From the NCBI GenBank assembly GCA_001899085.1, contig MKVB01000001.1, forward strand, positions 1,313,323 through 1,377,322: a stretch of 64,000 nucleotides of DNA, written 5' to 3'. This document shows, in pieces, positions 1-10,700 of this stretch; position 1 is the first letter of the stretch; each line of letters opens with the position of its first letter. The notes beneath the pieces are model-generated. The model was not told where the DNA came from. It did not search any database and saw nothing but the letters and a program-made list of their open reading frames with translations. Source of the stretch: Devosia sp. 66-14. GTDB lineage: Bacteria; Pseudomonadota; Alphaproteobacteria; Rhizobiales; Devosiaceae. A program made the translations under genes and the position numbers.

Positions 1-44
1 AGGCCGTGCAGATGGTCGTCGATTACCTCCGCACCCGCCGCTGA
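1..44 (+). CDS. C-terminal end of an unidentified protein (partial)
   Basis: Only the last 13 codons and a TGA stop are inside the window; they read AVQMVVDYLRTRR. The rest lies off the left edge. The downstream operon is a sugar ABC transporter with a palindromic operator-like site, so a transcription factor gene is a reasonable guess for the upstream neighbour, but these residues alone cannot show it. The frame is chosen because it gives a charged, protein-like tail and stops just before a typical intergenic region. Confidence 0.35.
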   Translation, partial: AVQMVVDYLRTRR

Positions 45-160
45 CCCGGCCACCGCCGCATACCGATTCCCAGCCAAAGCTGCCCCGCGAACCCGATTCT
101 GCCCGGGTTCGGCGCCAGACTGCACCTGCTTGACAGGCCGCACGTCCCGGCCCATGGTTG

Positions 161-174
161 TAACCAATTAGTTA
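161..174. promoter_or_regulatory. Operator-like palindrome upstream of sugar ABC operon
   Basis: TAACCAATTAGTTA is a near-perfect 14-bp inverted repeat (arms TAAC/GTTA around an AATT core, one mismatched pair). It lies 82 bases before the start codon of the sugar-binding protein gene. A TTGACA at 130-135 could be a -35 element, but I see no convincing -10. A palindrome at this place suggests a binding site for a LacI, GntR or ROK-type sugar regulator; the regulator is not identified. Confidence 0.45.
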
Positions 175-256
175 TTTAGCGCCACCAAGAGCGCCCAGAG
201 GGATCGGGTCGGCGTCGCCGCCCGGAGAACCAAGAAGAACTAAACGGGAGGAATCC

Positions 257-1534
257 ATGACCATGAAGCTAGACCGCCGTCAGTTTCTGCTCGGCACGAC
301 GGCGCTCGCCGCCGCCGCCGGCATTTCGCCTGCCTTTGCACAGCAGGCCCTGCGCCTGATCTTCTGGGGCAGCCAGGCTCGTGCCGACCGCACCTATGGG
401 GTGACCGACCTCTACGCCAAGGACGGCGGCCCGGCGATTGAAGGCGAGTTCCTCGCCTGGAACGATTACTGGCCCAAGCTCGCCACCCAGACCGCCGGCG
501 GCAATGCCCCCGACGTCATTCAGATGGATTACCGCTACATCGTCGAATACGCCAAGCGGAACGCCATTGCCCCGCTCGACGAGTTCGTCGGCGGCGCCTT
601 GAATCTGAGCGATTTCGACCAGGACCAGCTTGATGGCGGCAAGGTCGACGGCAAGCTCTACGGCATCAGCCTCGGCGCCAACTCGGTGGCGCTGATGATC
701 AACACTGTCGATTTCGAGAAGGCCGGCGTCGAGGTGCTTGGCCCCAACACCACCTATGCGGACCTGACCACGATCGGCGAGGCCTTCAAGTCCAAGGGTG
801 TCGGCAAGGCGGTGATCGCCGACGGCTCGGTCTCCGAGCCGATGTACGAGAACTGGCTGCGCCAGCGCGGCAAGGCGCTCTACACCGCCGACGGCAAGGT
901 GGCCTTCGACGAAGCCGACGCCACCGAGTGGTACAAGCTGTGGGCGGACCTGCGTGCCGCCGGCGTCTGCGTGTCGCCCGACGACCAGGCGCTCGACACC
1001 GGCCCGCTCGAAACCACCATGATTACCCTCAACAAGGCGTCGGTGATCCCGTCCAACTCGAACCAGCTGGTGGCCTTCCAGGCCATCAACAAGGACAAGA
1101 TCACCATCTCCAACTTCCCGCGCATCGCCACCGACGCGCCTGGCGGGCATTATCGCAAGCCCTCGATGTTCTTCTCCATCGCCGGCACCAGCAAGTCCAA
1201 GGAAGAAGCGGCGAAGTTCCTCAGCTTCTTCGTCAACGACCAGGCGGCGAGCAAGGTGCTCGGCGTCGAGCGGGGCATCCCGTGCTCGAAGGCGGTGCGC
1301 GATGCGCTCGCCCCGACCCTCGACGAGCAGAGCCAGATCGCCCTCAACTTCGTCGCCAATCTCGGGCCGCTGCTCGGCGCCCTGCCCCCGTCTCCGCCGG
1401 CCGCCGCCGGCGAAATCGATGCGTCGCTGTTCCGCACCCTCGGGCAGGAAGTAGGCTTCGGCGCCAAGACCCCGGAACAGGCCGGTCCCGAGCTCGTCAA
1501 GGGCGCGACCGACATTCTGAACCGCGCGGCCTGA
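257..1534 (+). CDS. Sugar ABC transporter substrate-binding protein, Tat-exported
   Basis: Family 1 extracellular solute-binding protein (425 aa) expected to capture a sugar or oligosaccharide in the periplasm and deliver it to the two permeases encoded directly downstream. The N-terminus has a twin-arginine motif (DRRQFLLG, Arg7-Arg8), then an Ala-rich hydrophobic stretch and an AFAQ-like cleavage site near residue 28, so export by the Tat pathway as a folded protein is likely. GGGAGGAA just before the ATG is a good ribosome-binding site. It is first in the operon, 4 bp from the first permease gene. The substrate cannot be read from the sequence; the Gfo/Idh/MocA genes downstream suggest a polyol, inositol-like or oxidised sugar. 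Confidence 0.9.
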   Translation: MTMKLDRRQFLLGTTALAAAAGISPAFAQQALRLIFWGSQARADRTYGVTDLYAKDGGPAIEGEFLAWNDYWPKLATQTAGGNAPDVIQMDYRYIVEYAKRNAIAPLDEFVGGALNLSDFDQDQLDGGKVDGKLYGISLGANSVALMINTVDFEKAGVEVLGPNTTYADLTTIGEAFKSKGVGKAVIADGSVSEPMYENWLRQRGKALYTADGKVAFDEADATEWYKLWADLRAAGVCVSPDDQALDTGPLETTMITLNKASVIPSNSNQLVAFQAINKDKITISNFPRIATDAPGGHYRKPSMFFSIAGTSKSKEEAAKFLSFFVNDQAASKVLGVERGIPCSKAVRDALAPTLDEQSQIALNFVANLGPLLGALPPSPPAAAGEIDASLFRTLGQEVGFGAKTPEQAGPELVKGATDILNRAA

Positions 1535-1538
1535 CGTC

Positions 1539-2486
1539 ATGACCGCGCCCGCCATGGAGGCCCCAGTCCCCCATGCCGGGGGCGCGGTGAGCCAATCGTG
1601 GTGGTCGAGGGTGTGGCAGAACCACGCCCCCGGCTACCTGTTCCTGCTGCCCTGGTTCATCGGCTTTCTCGGCCTGACCATCGGGCCGATCCTCACCTCG
1701 TTCTACCTGAGCCTGACCAATTTCGATCTCCTCACTGCGCCGCGCTGGGTGGGGGCCGACAACTATATCCGCATGTTCACCGCGGACCCCAAATTCATCG
1801 CCTCGATGCAGGTGACGCTGACCTTCGTCATCTTCTCGGTGCCGCTGAAGCTGGCCTTCGCGCTCGGCGTGGCGCTGCTGCTCAACCGCGGCATGCGCGG
1901 CCTGCCGCTCTACCGCGCCCTGTTCTACCTGCCGAGCCTGCTCGGCGCCTCGGTGGCGATCGCTATCCTCTGGCGCCAGCTGTTTGCCGGCGACGGGCTG
2001 GTCAACGATTTCCTCTCGGTGTTCGGCATCCAGGGTCCGAGCTGGATCAGTAACCCCCGCTATTCGCTGTGGACGCTGATCGTGCTGTCGATCTGGCAGT
2101 TCGGCTCGCCGATGATCATCTTCCTCGCCGGTCTCAGGCAGATCCCGCAGGATATGTACGAGGCCGCCAGCCTCGATGGCGCCAGCCGTTGGCGCCAGTT
2201 CTGGAAGATCACCCTGCCGCTGCTGACCCCGGTGGTGTTCTTCAACGCCATCATCCAGACCATCGAGGCCTTCAAGAGCTTCACCCCGGCCTTCATCATC
2301 TCGGCCGGCACCGGCAACCCGATCAACTCGACGCTGTTCTACACGCTCTATCTCTACCAGGAAGCGTTCGGCTTCTTCCGCATGGGCTATGCGTCGGCGC
2401 TGGCCTGGTTCCTGCTGCTGCTGGTCGCCTGCTTCACCGCCTTCTCCTTCCTCACCAGCAAATACTGGGTGCACTATGATGATTGA
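1539..2486 (+). CDS. Sugar ABC transporter permease, MalF type
   Basis: Inner-membrane permease (315 aa) of the carbohydrate uptake-1 family. A hydrophilic N-terminal segment precedes about six membrane helices. The EAA loop that docks with the ATPase is visible as EAASLDGASRWRQFWKITLP (about residues 208-227). It starts 4 bp after the binding-protein stop and pairs with the MalG-type permease at 2523. Length and layout are normal for the family. Confidence 0.9.
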   Translation: MTAPAMEAPVPHAGGAVSQSWWSRVWQNHAPGYLFLLPWFIGFLGLTIGPILTSFYLSLTNFDLLTAPRWVGADNYIRMFTADPKFIASMQVTLTFVIFSVPLKLAFALGVALLLNRGMRGLPLYRALFYLPSLLGASVAIAILWRQLFAGDGLVNDFLSVFGIQGPSWISNPRYSLWTLIVLSIWQFGSPMIIFLAGLRQIPQDMYEAASLDGASRWRQFWKITLPLLTPVVFFNAIIQTIEAFKSFTPAFIISAGTGNPINSTLFYTLYLYQEAFGFFRMGYASALAWFLLLLVACFTAFSFLTSKYWVHYDD

Positions 2487-2522
2487 GGCACCCGTGTCGC
2501 GGCACGCCGGGGGAGCCGCCCG

Positions 2523-3416
2523 ATGACCGTCACCGCCCCTGCCCCGCGCTTGACCGTCGTCACCGACGCCTCGCCCGGAAAGCTGCTGCGCAAGCGCATC
2601 CTCAGCGTCGCCGCCCATGTGGCGCTGATCGGCGCCTCGATCCTGATGCTCTATCCGCTCTTGTGGATGCTCTCCGCATCGTTTCGACCGGAGAACGAGA
2701 TCTTCTCGGGCACGCTGATCCCCTCGAGCTGGAGCCTCGACAGCTACTTCCGCGGCTGGAATGGCCTGCGCATCTCCTTCGGCACCTTCTTCTGGAACTC
2801 GCTGGTGATCTCGATCACCTGCGTCATCGGCAACCTGATCGCCTGCTCGATGGCCGCCTTCGCCTTCGCGCGGCTGCGCTTCAAGGGGCGGAACTTCTGG
2901 TTCGCCATGATGCTGATGACCCTGATGCTGCCCGGCCAGGTGACGCTGATCCCGCAATATGTGCTGTTCCGCGAACTGGGCTGGGTCAACACCATCCTGC
3001 CGCTGGTGGCGCCGAAATTCCTCGCCGTCGACGCCTTCTTCGTCTTCCTGATGGTGCAGTTCTTCCGCGGCATCCCGCGCGAGCTCGACGAAGCCGCCAT
3101 GATGGACGGCTGCTCGGCCTGGCGCATCTACTGGAAGGTGATGCTGCCGCTCTCCACCCCGGTGCTGGCGACCGCCGCCATCTTCACCTTCATCTGGACC
3201 TGGGACGATTTCTTCGCCCCGCTGATCTACCTCAACGAGATGAAGCAATACACCGTGATGCTCGGGCTCAGGACCTTCACCGACTCCACCGGCGAAAGCG
3301 ACTTCGGCGGGTTGTTCGCCATGAGCGTGCTGTCGCTGGTCCCGATCTTCCTGTTCTTCCTGTTCTTCCAGCGCCTGCTGATCGAGGGCATAGCGACGAC
3401 GGGGATGAAGCGGTGA
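2523..3416 (+). CDS. Sugar ABC transporter permease, MalG type
   Basis: Second membrane subunit (297 aa). A short cytoplasmic N-terminus is followed by about six membrane helices. The EAA loop reads DEAAMMDGCSAWRIYWKVML near residues 188-207. GGGGGAG about 8 bases before the ATG supports this start. It would form a heterodimeric pore with the preceding permease and take energy from the ATPase at 6157. The gene is followed at once by a palindromic repeat and a DUF559 gene, so the operon is interrupted before its oxidoreductase genes. Confidence 0.9.
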   Translation: MTVTAPAPRLTVVTDASPGKLLRKRILSVAAHVALIGASILMLYPLLWMLSASFRPENEIFSGTLIPSSWSLDSYFRGWNGLRISFGTFFWNSLVISITCVIGNLIACSMAAFAFARLRFKGRNFWFAMMLMTLMLPGQVTLIPQYVLFRELGWVNTILPLVAPKFLAVDAFFVFLMVQFFRGIPRELDEAAMMDGCSAWRIYWKVMLPLSTPVLATAAIFTFIWTWDDFFAPLIYLNEMKQYTVMLGLRTFTDSTGESDFGGLFAMSVLSLVPIFLFFLFFQRLLIEGIATTGMKR

Positions 3417-3450
3417 CATCACGCCTCGCTTCGCCGGCGCTGACTGACCG

Positions 3451-3569
3451 AGACGGCCCCGCCTCCCCCTTTAAGGGGGAGGTGAAGAGTCGAGGCTGTG
3501 GCACGATCGTGCCAAACGCACTGGCGCGGCACCTCCCCCTTTATGGGGGAGGATGGGAGGGGGCCGTCT
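3451..3569. repeat. Dispersed palindromic repeat, full copy
   Basis: A 119-bp inverted-repeat element. It opens with AGACGGCCCC and closes with the complement GGGGCCGTCT. Inside are two CTCCCCCTTTA-type segments, each with its own GGGGGAGG partner, so it can fold into a long two-armed hairpin. A closely related full copy lies at 47560-47683 and a half copy at 3937-3980. This is the organisation of a REP/BIME-like or small MITE-like element. Confidence 0.8.
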
Positions 3570-3588
3570 GCTGCGGTTCCATCACCCC

Positions 3589-4020
3589 ATGAGCACCCGC
3601 CGCGAGAAAGAGCTCCGTGCCAACTCCACCGGGCCCGAGCGCCGCATGTGGCGTCTGCTGCACCCCTTTCGTACGGCGGGACATCATTTCCGCCGACAGG
3701 AGCAGATCGGCCCCTACTACGTCGACTTTGCCTGCCATGCGGCGCGTCTGGTGATCGAGGTCGATGGCGAAACCCACGGGCATAGCCTGGAAGCCGACGC
3801 TTTGCGCGATGAGTTCCTCCGCTACGAGGGCTACACCGTCCTGCGCTTCGCCAATGACGATGTGCTGCAGAACGAGGATGGGGTGTTCGCTGTCCTGAGC
3901 TCCGCGCTCGCCGGAAAGACGCCCACCCGCAGCCCGAGACGGCCCCCTCCCGGCCTCCCCCATGAAGGGGGAGGTGAAGACGCGGCTCCGCCGCCCTCCC
4001 CCTCCACTATTCGAGCCTAG
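3589..4020 (+). CDS. DUF559 endonuclease-like protein embedded in repeats
   Basis: A 143-aa protein with a DUF559 domain (residues about 1-110), a small PD-(D/E)XK-type fold related to Vsr/Mrr endonucleases. Recognisable features are GPERRMWRLL, the segment HFRRQEQIGPYYVDFAC, the acidic IEVDGETH motif (candidate catalytic Asp/Glu) and VLRFANDDV. The biochemical activity of this family is poorly known. The last 30 or so residues (RRPPPGLPHEGGGE and on) are translated from the half repeat at 3937-3980, and the start codon is 20 bp after the full repeat at 3451-3569, so the gene sits between two repeat copies. It is unrelated in function to the sugar operon around it. An upstream start at 3553 is possible, but that lies inside the repeat. 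Confidence 0.75.
   Translation: MSTRREKELRANSTGPERRMWRLLHPFRTAGHHFRRQEQIGPYYVDFACHAARLVIEVDGETHGHSLEADALRDEFLRYEGYTVLRFANDDVLQNEDGVFAVLSSALAGKTPTRSPRRPPPGLPHEGGGEDAAPPPSPSTIRA
3937..3980. repeat. Dispersed palindromic repeat, half copy
   Basis: 44 bases identical to 47560-47603, beginning AGACGGCCCCCTCCC and ending GGAGGTGAAGA. Only the left half of the element is present. It overlaps the 3' end of the DUF559 gene and supplies that protein's Pro/Gly-rich tail. Confidence 0.8.
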
Positions 4021-4023
4021 ACC

Positions 4024-5043
4024 ATGCCCATCAAGTTCGCCGCCATCGGCCTCAATCACAATCACATCTTCGGGCAGGTCCAGTGCCTGCTGCGCGAGGG
4101 CGCCGAGCTGGTCGCCTTTCACTCCCCCGAGGATGATCTCGCCGCCGAGTTCAGTGAGAAGTTTCCGCAGGCGAGGCGGGTTGCCGACCAGCGCGCCATT
4201 CTCGAGGACCCTTCCATCGCGTTGGTGCTGACCGCCGCCATTCTTTCCGAGCGCGCCGCGCTCTCCGTTGCGGCCATGCGGCACGGCAAGGACGTGATGA
4301 GCGACAAGCCGGGGATGACGACGCTCGAGCAGCTGGCCGAAATCAAGCGGGTGCAGGCCGAGACCGGCCGCATCTATTCGGTCTGCTACTCCGAGCATTT
4401 CGAGACCCGCTCCACCGTGAAGGCCGGCGAACTGGTTCAGGCCGGAGCCATCGGCCAGGTGATCAACACCGTCGGTCTCGGCCCGCACGCCATCCGCAAC
4501 AACCAGCGGCCGGACTGGTTCTTCGACCGGCAGCGCTACGGCGGTATCCTCACCGATATCGGCAGCCACCAGTGCGAGCAGTTCCTGTTCTTTTCCGGCA
4601 CCGATACCGATGCCGAAGTGGTGTCGGCCTCGGTGAACAACCGTGCCAATCACAACAAGCCCGGGCTGCAGGACGTGGGCGACATGCACCTCAGGACCCC
4701 CACCACCACAGGCTATGTGCGGGTCGACTGGTTCACCCCGGCGGGCCTCCCCACCTGGGGCGACGGCCGGCTCACTATCCTCGGCACCGAGGGCTATATC
4801 GAGTGCCGCAAATATATCGACATCGCCGGGCGGCCGGGGACCGATCACCTGTTTCTCGTCGACAGGCAGGGCACCCGCCACATCGATTGCTCCGACGTCG
4901 ACTTGCCTTACGGGCGGCAGCTGATCGCCGACATCCTCAACCGCACCGAGACGGCAATGCCGCAGGTGCGCGCCTTCAAGGCGATGGAACTGGCGCTGAC
5001 GGCGCAGAAAATGGCTGAAGTCGGGACGGTTTGGCAGCAATGA
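4024..5043 (+). CDS. Gfo/Idh/MocA family oxidoreductase
   Basis: NAD(P)-dependent sugar or polyol dehydrogenase-like enzyme (339 aa). The N-terminal Rossmann segment reads AAIGLNHNHIFGQV and the family EKP motif appears as DKPGMTT near residue 98. The C-terminal half is the alpha/beta substrate-binding domain. It starts only 3 bp after the DUF559 stop and its stop overlaps the start of the next Gfo/Idh/MocA gene (ATGA), so the two oxidoreductases are translationally coupled and probably act on the sugar imported by the surrounding transporter. The substrate is unknown. Confidence 0.85.
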   Translation: MPIKFAAIGLNHNHIFGQVQCLLREGAELVAFHSPEDDLAAEFSEKFPQARRVADQRAILEDPSIALVLTAAILSERAALSVAAMRHGKDVMSDKPGMTTLEQLAEIKRVQAETGRIYSVCYSEHFETRSTVKAGELVQAGAIGQVINTVGLGPHAIRNNQRPDWFFDRQRYGGILTDIGSHQCEQFLFFSGTDTDAEVVSASVNNRANHNKPGLQDVGDMHLRTPTTTGYVRVDWFTPAGLPTWGDGRLTILGTEGYIECRKYIDIAGRPGTDHLFLVDRQGTRHIDCSDVDLPYGRQLIADILNRTETAMPQVRAFKAMELALTAQKMAEVGTVWQQ

Positions 5044-6119
5044 GCAGAGTTTACACAGTCGCCGTAGTGGGCGGCGGCATCGGCAAGAGCCATATCGTCG
5101 AGGGCTACGAGCCCAACAAGGATCGCTTCAAGGTGATCGCCGTCTGCGATCTCGACCCGGTGCGGCGCAACGCCTTGGCCGACGAGTTCGGCATCGAGCG
5201 GCGGGTCGAGAATTTCGACGACCTGCTGGCAATGGACGATCTCGACATCATCGATATCTGCACCCCGCCAATGGTGCACTATCCGATGCTGGTCGCCGGG
5301 CTCAAGGCCGGCAAGCACGTGATCTGCGAGAAGCCGCTGGTCGGTTCACTCGCCGAGGTCGACGAGATCATCGCGCTCGAACAGCAGAGCCGCGGCAAGC
5401 TGATGCCGGTGTTCCAGTATCGCTTCGGCAACGGCATCGAACAGGTCAAGCGCATCATCGAGGCGGGGATTGCGGGGAAACCCTATGTCGGCACGGTCGA
5501 GACGCTGTGGCGGCGCGAGGCCGATTATTACGCCGTGCCGTGGCGCGGCAAATGGAAGACCGAGCTCGGCGGCGTGCTGATGACCCACGCCATCCACCCG
5601 CACGATATCTTCACCTACCTGATGGGCGAGCCCAAGAGCCTGTTCGGCCGGGTGGCGACCCGGGTGAATGCGATCGAGGTCGAAGACTGCATCTCGGCAT
5701 CACTTGAAATGGAGTCGGGCGCCCTCGCCAGCTTCACCGCGACGCTCGGCTCGGCCGACGAGATCAGCCGCATCCGGCTGGCCTTCGAGCACGTCACCTT
5801 CGAGAGCGACCACGAGGCCTACAATCCGGGGAAGCTCCCCTGGAAGATCCTGCCGCGCAACGACGAAACCAAGGCTCGGATCGAGGCGCTGCTCGCCGAC
5901 TGGCAGGACGTGCCGTCGCGCTTCGAGACCCAGATGCGCCGCTTCTGGGATGCGCTCGAGGGGCTGGGCCCGATGCCGGTGACGACGCGCGACTCGCGCC
6001 GGGCGCTGGAAATCGTCACCGCCTTCTACCATTCGTCCGAAACGCACGAGGAAGTCAGCTTCCCGGTGACCGCAAGCCATCCCAAATACCGCAGCTGGTT
6101 GCCGGACGGGTTTCGATGA
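5040..6119 (+). CDS. Gfo/Idh/MocA family oxidoreductase, second copy
   Basis: A 359-aa NAD(P)-binding oxidoreductase. It has the Rossmann motif [10 protein letters not shown] at the N-terminus and the classic ICEKPLVGS motif near residue 100. The C-terminal domain contains [11 protein letters not shown], which carries the likely catalytic His. I take the ATG at 5040, which overlaps the previous stop as ATGA, over an in-frame TTG 9 bases upstream. It is quite different in sequence from the upstream paralogue, so the two probably catalyse successive steps rather than the same reaction. Confidence 0.87.
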   Translation: MSRVYTVAVVGGGIGKSHIVEGYEPNKDRFKVIAVCDLDPVRRNALADEFGIERRVENFDDLLAMDDLDIIDICTPPMVHYPMLVAGLKAGKHVICEKPLVGSLAEVDEIIALEQQSRGKLMPVFQYRFGNGIEQVKRIIEAGIAGKPYVGTVETLWRREADYYAVPWRGKWKTELGGVLMTHAIHPHDIFTYLMGEPKSLFGRVATRVNAIEVEDCISASLEMESGALASFTATLGSADEISRIRLAFEHVTFESDHEAYNPGKLPWKILPRNDETKARIEALLADWQDVPSRFETQMRRFWDALEGLGPMPVTTRDSRRALEIVTAFYHSSETHEEVSFPVTASHPKYRSWLPDGFR

Positions 6120-6156
6120 TGCGCCGGTGGCGCCGGCCCCAAGAGGAGAGCATCTG

Positions 6157-7226
<1,070 letters not shown>

Positions 7227-7230
<4 letters not shown>

Positions 7231-7466
7231 GGGTGCCGTCTCAGCCAGGGTAAGGCAGCCACTGCGTCGCTCCTAGCGGCCGGCAGATCTGGATATAGCC
7301 CGGAATGGTGCGTTTCGCGCCAGTACGGCCCATTGTGATCGTCGCCTGGATCGAGAAAATCCTCTACGAACCGGCATAGGCCGTCGGGGCGCCGGATGAT
7401 GTCCATTCGCCGCGTGCCGTCCTCGCTGGTAGTGCTTTCAACAATCTCGCCGTCGACGTAGCCCAT
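7227..7466 (-). CDS. Hypothetical small protein
   Basis: A 79-aa acidic protein beginning [11 protein letters not shown] and ending LPWLRRHP. It has no signal peptide and no membrane segment. I do not recognise a domain. It is convergent with the sugar ATPase gene and the two stop codons overlap. A start 27 bases upstream is possible. It lies wholly between two copies of a 34-bp direct repeat, which suggests that it was inserted next to the ATPase gene. Codon use looks like real coding sequence. Confidence 0.55.
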
Positions 7467-7498
7467 CCTGCCTCCCTCATTGCGGCGTAGCATAGATT

Positions 7499-7532
7499 CG
7501 TGTTTGCACGAGATGGGCGGGCGATTTAGGGG
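7499..7532. repeat. Direct repeat, copy 2
   Basis: Second copy of the ATPase 3'-end sequence, 299 bp downstream of the first with four mismatches, all in the seven bases after CGTGTTTGC. It brackets the hypothetical gene at 7227-7466 and is followed directly by a cluster of palindromic repeats. Confidence 0.8.
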
Positions 7533-7543
7533 GCCGGAGCGCG

Positions 7544-7718
7544 TGGCCCCACCCCACCCAGCTGCGCTAAGCCCGCTCCGCGGGCAAGCTGCGCTGCCCT
7601 CCCCATCAAGGGGAGGGAGACCCGACCGCGGGGCTTCGGTTCTTTCGTCTCCCTCCCCCTTGTGGGGAGGGTAGCGCAGCTAGGCGAAGCCGTAGCGAAG
7701 CTGGGTGGGGGTGAGCCC
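7544..7718. repeat. GC-rich inverted-repeat cluster between ATPase region and putA
   Basis: The outer arms are complementary (CCACCCCACCCAGCT on the left, AGCTGGGTGGGGGTG on the right). An inner pair, CCTCCCC-ATCAA-GGGGAGG and CCTCCCCCTTGTGGGGAGG, forms two further stems. It resembles the other GC-rich repeats in the window in style, but the outer arms are of a different family. It occupies the intergenic stretch just after the putA stop codon, where it could also act as a transcription barrier. Confidence 0.7.
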
Positions 7719-7725
7719 CAAGCGC

Positions 7726-10700
7726 CTACTGCCCCGCCAGCAACTCCGCATTGCCGCCGCTGGCCGTCGTGTCGATGCACACATGCCGCTCGGTGATCAG
7801 CCGCTCGGCATCGCTCGGTCGGGTGACCAGCGGGATGATCATCCCCTCGCGGCGGCTGAGCGCCTGCCGCCAGGGCCGCAAATCCGCATCGGTGCCGAAA
7901 TGCATGATGGCGTCGACATTCAGCCCGGCCTCGATCGCCGCGGGGCTGAGCTTCTTGTCCAGCCCGCCGATCGGCTCGCCATTGGCGCCCAGCGCTTCGG
8001 CGATGCGGCTGGCGCCGGGGGCGACGACCAGCACGCCATTGCCCTGCTCGAGCGCCAGCGTCGCCTGCTGCAGCGCGCTCTGCGTATCGGGCCCGAGGCA
8101 GAGCACCACGCCGCGCGGCCAGGTATAGAGCGTGTTGGATTCGCCGGTGGGGCCGGGCAGCAGTTCCTGCGCCGGCTCGATCCCCACCCGCTCGATGCCG
8201 ATCTTCACCTGGTCGACCGCCGCGATGGCAAAGCCGATGGAGAGGCCGGAGAGCGGGTTGACCCCGGTCGAGGGCTCGAACGCTTCGGCCGGACGCCAGA
8301 ACCGCTTCAGGTAATTCGGCCCGCCCGCCTTCGGCCCGGTGCCCGAAAGGCCCTCACCGCCGAAGGGCTGCGAGCCGACCACCGCGCCGATCTGGTTGCG
8401 GTTGACATAGATATTGCCGGCGCGGATGCGGTCGGAGAGCTCCTCGACCCGCCCGTCGATACGGGTGTGAAGCCCGAAGGTCAGCCCGAAACCCGAAGCA
8501 TTGATGGCGGTGACGACCGCATCGAGCTCCTCGGCCTTGAAGGTCGCGACATGCAGCACCGGCCCGAAGATTTCTTCTTTCATCTCGGCAATGCCCGAGA
8601 CCTTCAGCACCGTCGGCGGCACAAAGGTCCCCTGCTCCGGCGCGGCGAGCTGGTGCAGCACGGCGTCGCGGGCGGCGAACTCGGCGATATAGGCGTCCAT
8701 CTTCGCCTTGGCCTTCTGGTCGATCACCGGCCCGATATCGACGGAGAGATCCCAGGGGTCACCGAGCTTCAGCTCGTCCATGGCGCCGTAGAGCATTTCG
8801 AGCGTCCGCTCGGCCGCGTCTTCCTGCACATAGAGGATGCGCAGCGCCGAGCAGCGCTGCCCCGCCGACTGGAAGGCGGAGGCGAGGATGTCGCGCACGG
8901 CCTGCTCGGGCAAGGCGGTGGAATCGACGATCATGGCGTTGAGCCCGCCGGTCTCGGCGATCAGCGCCGCGCCGGCCGCGAGATTGTCGGCCATCTTGAC
9001 GTCGATCGCCTTGGCGGTGGCGAGCGAGCCGGTGAAGCACACCCCATCGATGCGCGGGTCGGAGGTCAGCACCGAGCCGACCAGCGGGCCGGAGCCCGGC
9101 ACCAGCTGCACCACGTCCTCGGGAATGCCGGCCTGCACCATCAGCCGCACCGCCAGCGCCGCGATCAGCGGCGTGGTTTCGGCAGGCTTGGCGAGGACGG
9201 TATTGCCGGCCACCAGCGCCGCGGCGATCTGGCCGGTGAAGATGGCGAGCGGGAAATTCCACGGCGAAATGCAGGTGAACACCCCGAGCGGCTGGCGCGC
9301 TTCGCTGGCTTCCGCCTCGGCGGCGTAATAGCGCAGGAAATCCACGGCTTCCCGCACTTCGCTCACCGCATCGTTGAGCGTCTTGCCCGCTTCGCGGGCA
9401 CAGAGCGCGAAAAACTCGGCGGCATTGTCCTCGTAGAGATCGGCAACCTGCCGCAGCAGCAGGGCGCGTTCGGCCACCGGACGCGCCGCCCAGCCGGGCG
9501 CTGCGTCGCGCGCCGAGGCAATCGCCAGCTCCAGCGTCTCCGGCCCGGCCCCGATGGCATCGCCCACCGGCTCGCCGGTCGCAGGACTGATGATAGAAAA
9601 CTGCTCGCCCTGGCTGCCGGCGACCAGCGAAGCCGGCACTGCGTGCCAGCGCTTCTCGCTCGGCCGGAACCGGTCACGATCGGCGAGCAGATAGTTGACC
9701 GCCAGCGGGTCGGTCAGGTCGTGCCCCCGGGAGTTGCCGCGGCGCGGCGCGAACAGTTCAGCGGGCGCCCGCACCTTGGCGACGGCGCTTTCCACCGCCT
9801 CGAACGGATCCTCTACCACCGCAGCCGCCGGCACGTCGCGATCGGCGATCATGTTGACGAACGAGCCATTGGCGCCGTTCTCGAGCAGGCGCCGCACCAG
9901 ATAGGCGAGGAGGTCGGCATGCCGCCCGACCGGCGCATAGATGCGGGTGCGGGTCTGCTGCTCGTCGTGGATGATCTCGTGCAGCCGCTCGCCCATGCCA
10001 TGCAGGCGCTGGAACTCGAAGGCGTCGTTGCCGACCCCGAGCCCTTGTGCCAGCTCCAGCACCGCGGCCACGGTATGGGCATTGTGGGTGGCGAACTGCG
10101 GATAGATCCGCCCGGTCTTCGACAATAGCCGCTTGGCATTGGCGATGTAGCTGACATCGGTCGCGGGCTTCCGGGTGAACACCGGGAAACCGCCGAGACC
10201 CAGCACCTGGGCCCGCTTGATTTCGCTGTCCCAATAGGCGCCCTTCACCAGCCGCACCATGATGCGGCGGTCGAGCGTCTCGGCCAGCGCTTCGATCCAG
10301 TCGATGACATGGCTGGCGCGCTGGCCATAGGCCTGTACCACGATGCCGAACCCGTCCCAACCGGCGAGCCGCTCGTCGGCCAGCACCGCCGCGATCACGT
10401 CGAGGCTGAGGTCGAGCCGGTCAGCTTCCTCGGCATCGATGTTGAAGCCCATATTGGCGCCACGCGCCATCATGGCGAGGGCGAGCGTGCGCTCCACCAA
10501 CTCGTCCATCACCCGCTCGCGCTTCATGAACTCGTAGCGCGGATGCAGTGCCGAAAGCTTGACCGAAACGCCCGGGTTGTCGCGCACCGAGCCGGCGGTG
10601 GAACGGGTAGCGAGCACCGCGATGGCCTCGGCATAGGCGGCGCGATAGCGCTTGGCGTCGGCCTCGGTGCGCGCCGCCTCGCCCAGCATGTCGTAGGAAT

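Noticed and set aside
130-158. A sigma-70 promoter starting at TTGACA (130-135)
   Set aside because: No acceptable -10 hexamer lies 16-18 bases downstream, so I did not annotate it as a promoter.
269-3422. Very long open frames on the minus strand opposite the first ABC operon
   Set aside because: They are antisense shadows of GC-rich genes; their products are runs of Arg, Gly, Glu and His with no domain, while the plus-strand genes have clear motifs and ribosome-binding sites.
7705-10128. An 807-codon open frame on the plus strand inside putA
   Set aside because: It is antisense to PutA, whose catalytic motifs are intact; the product is Arg/Gly/Asp-rich without recognisable folds.
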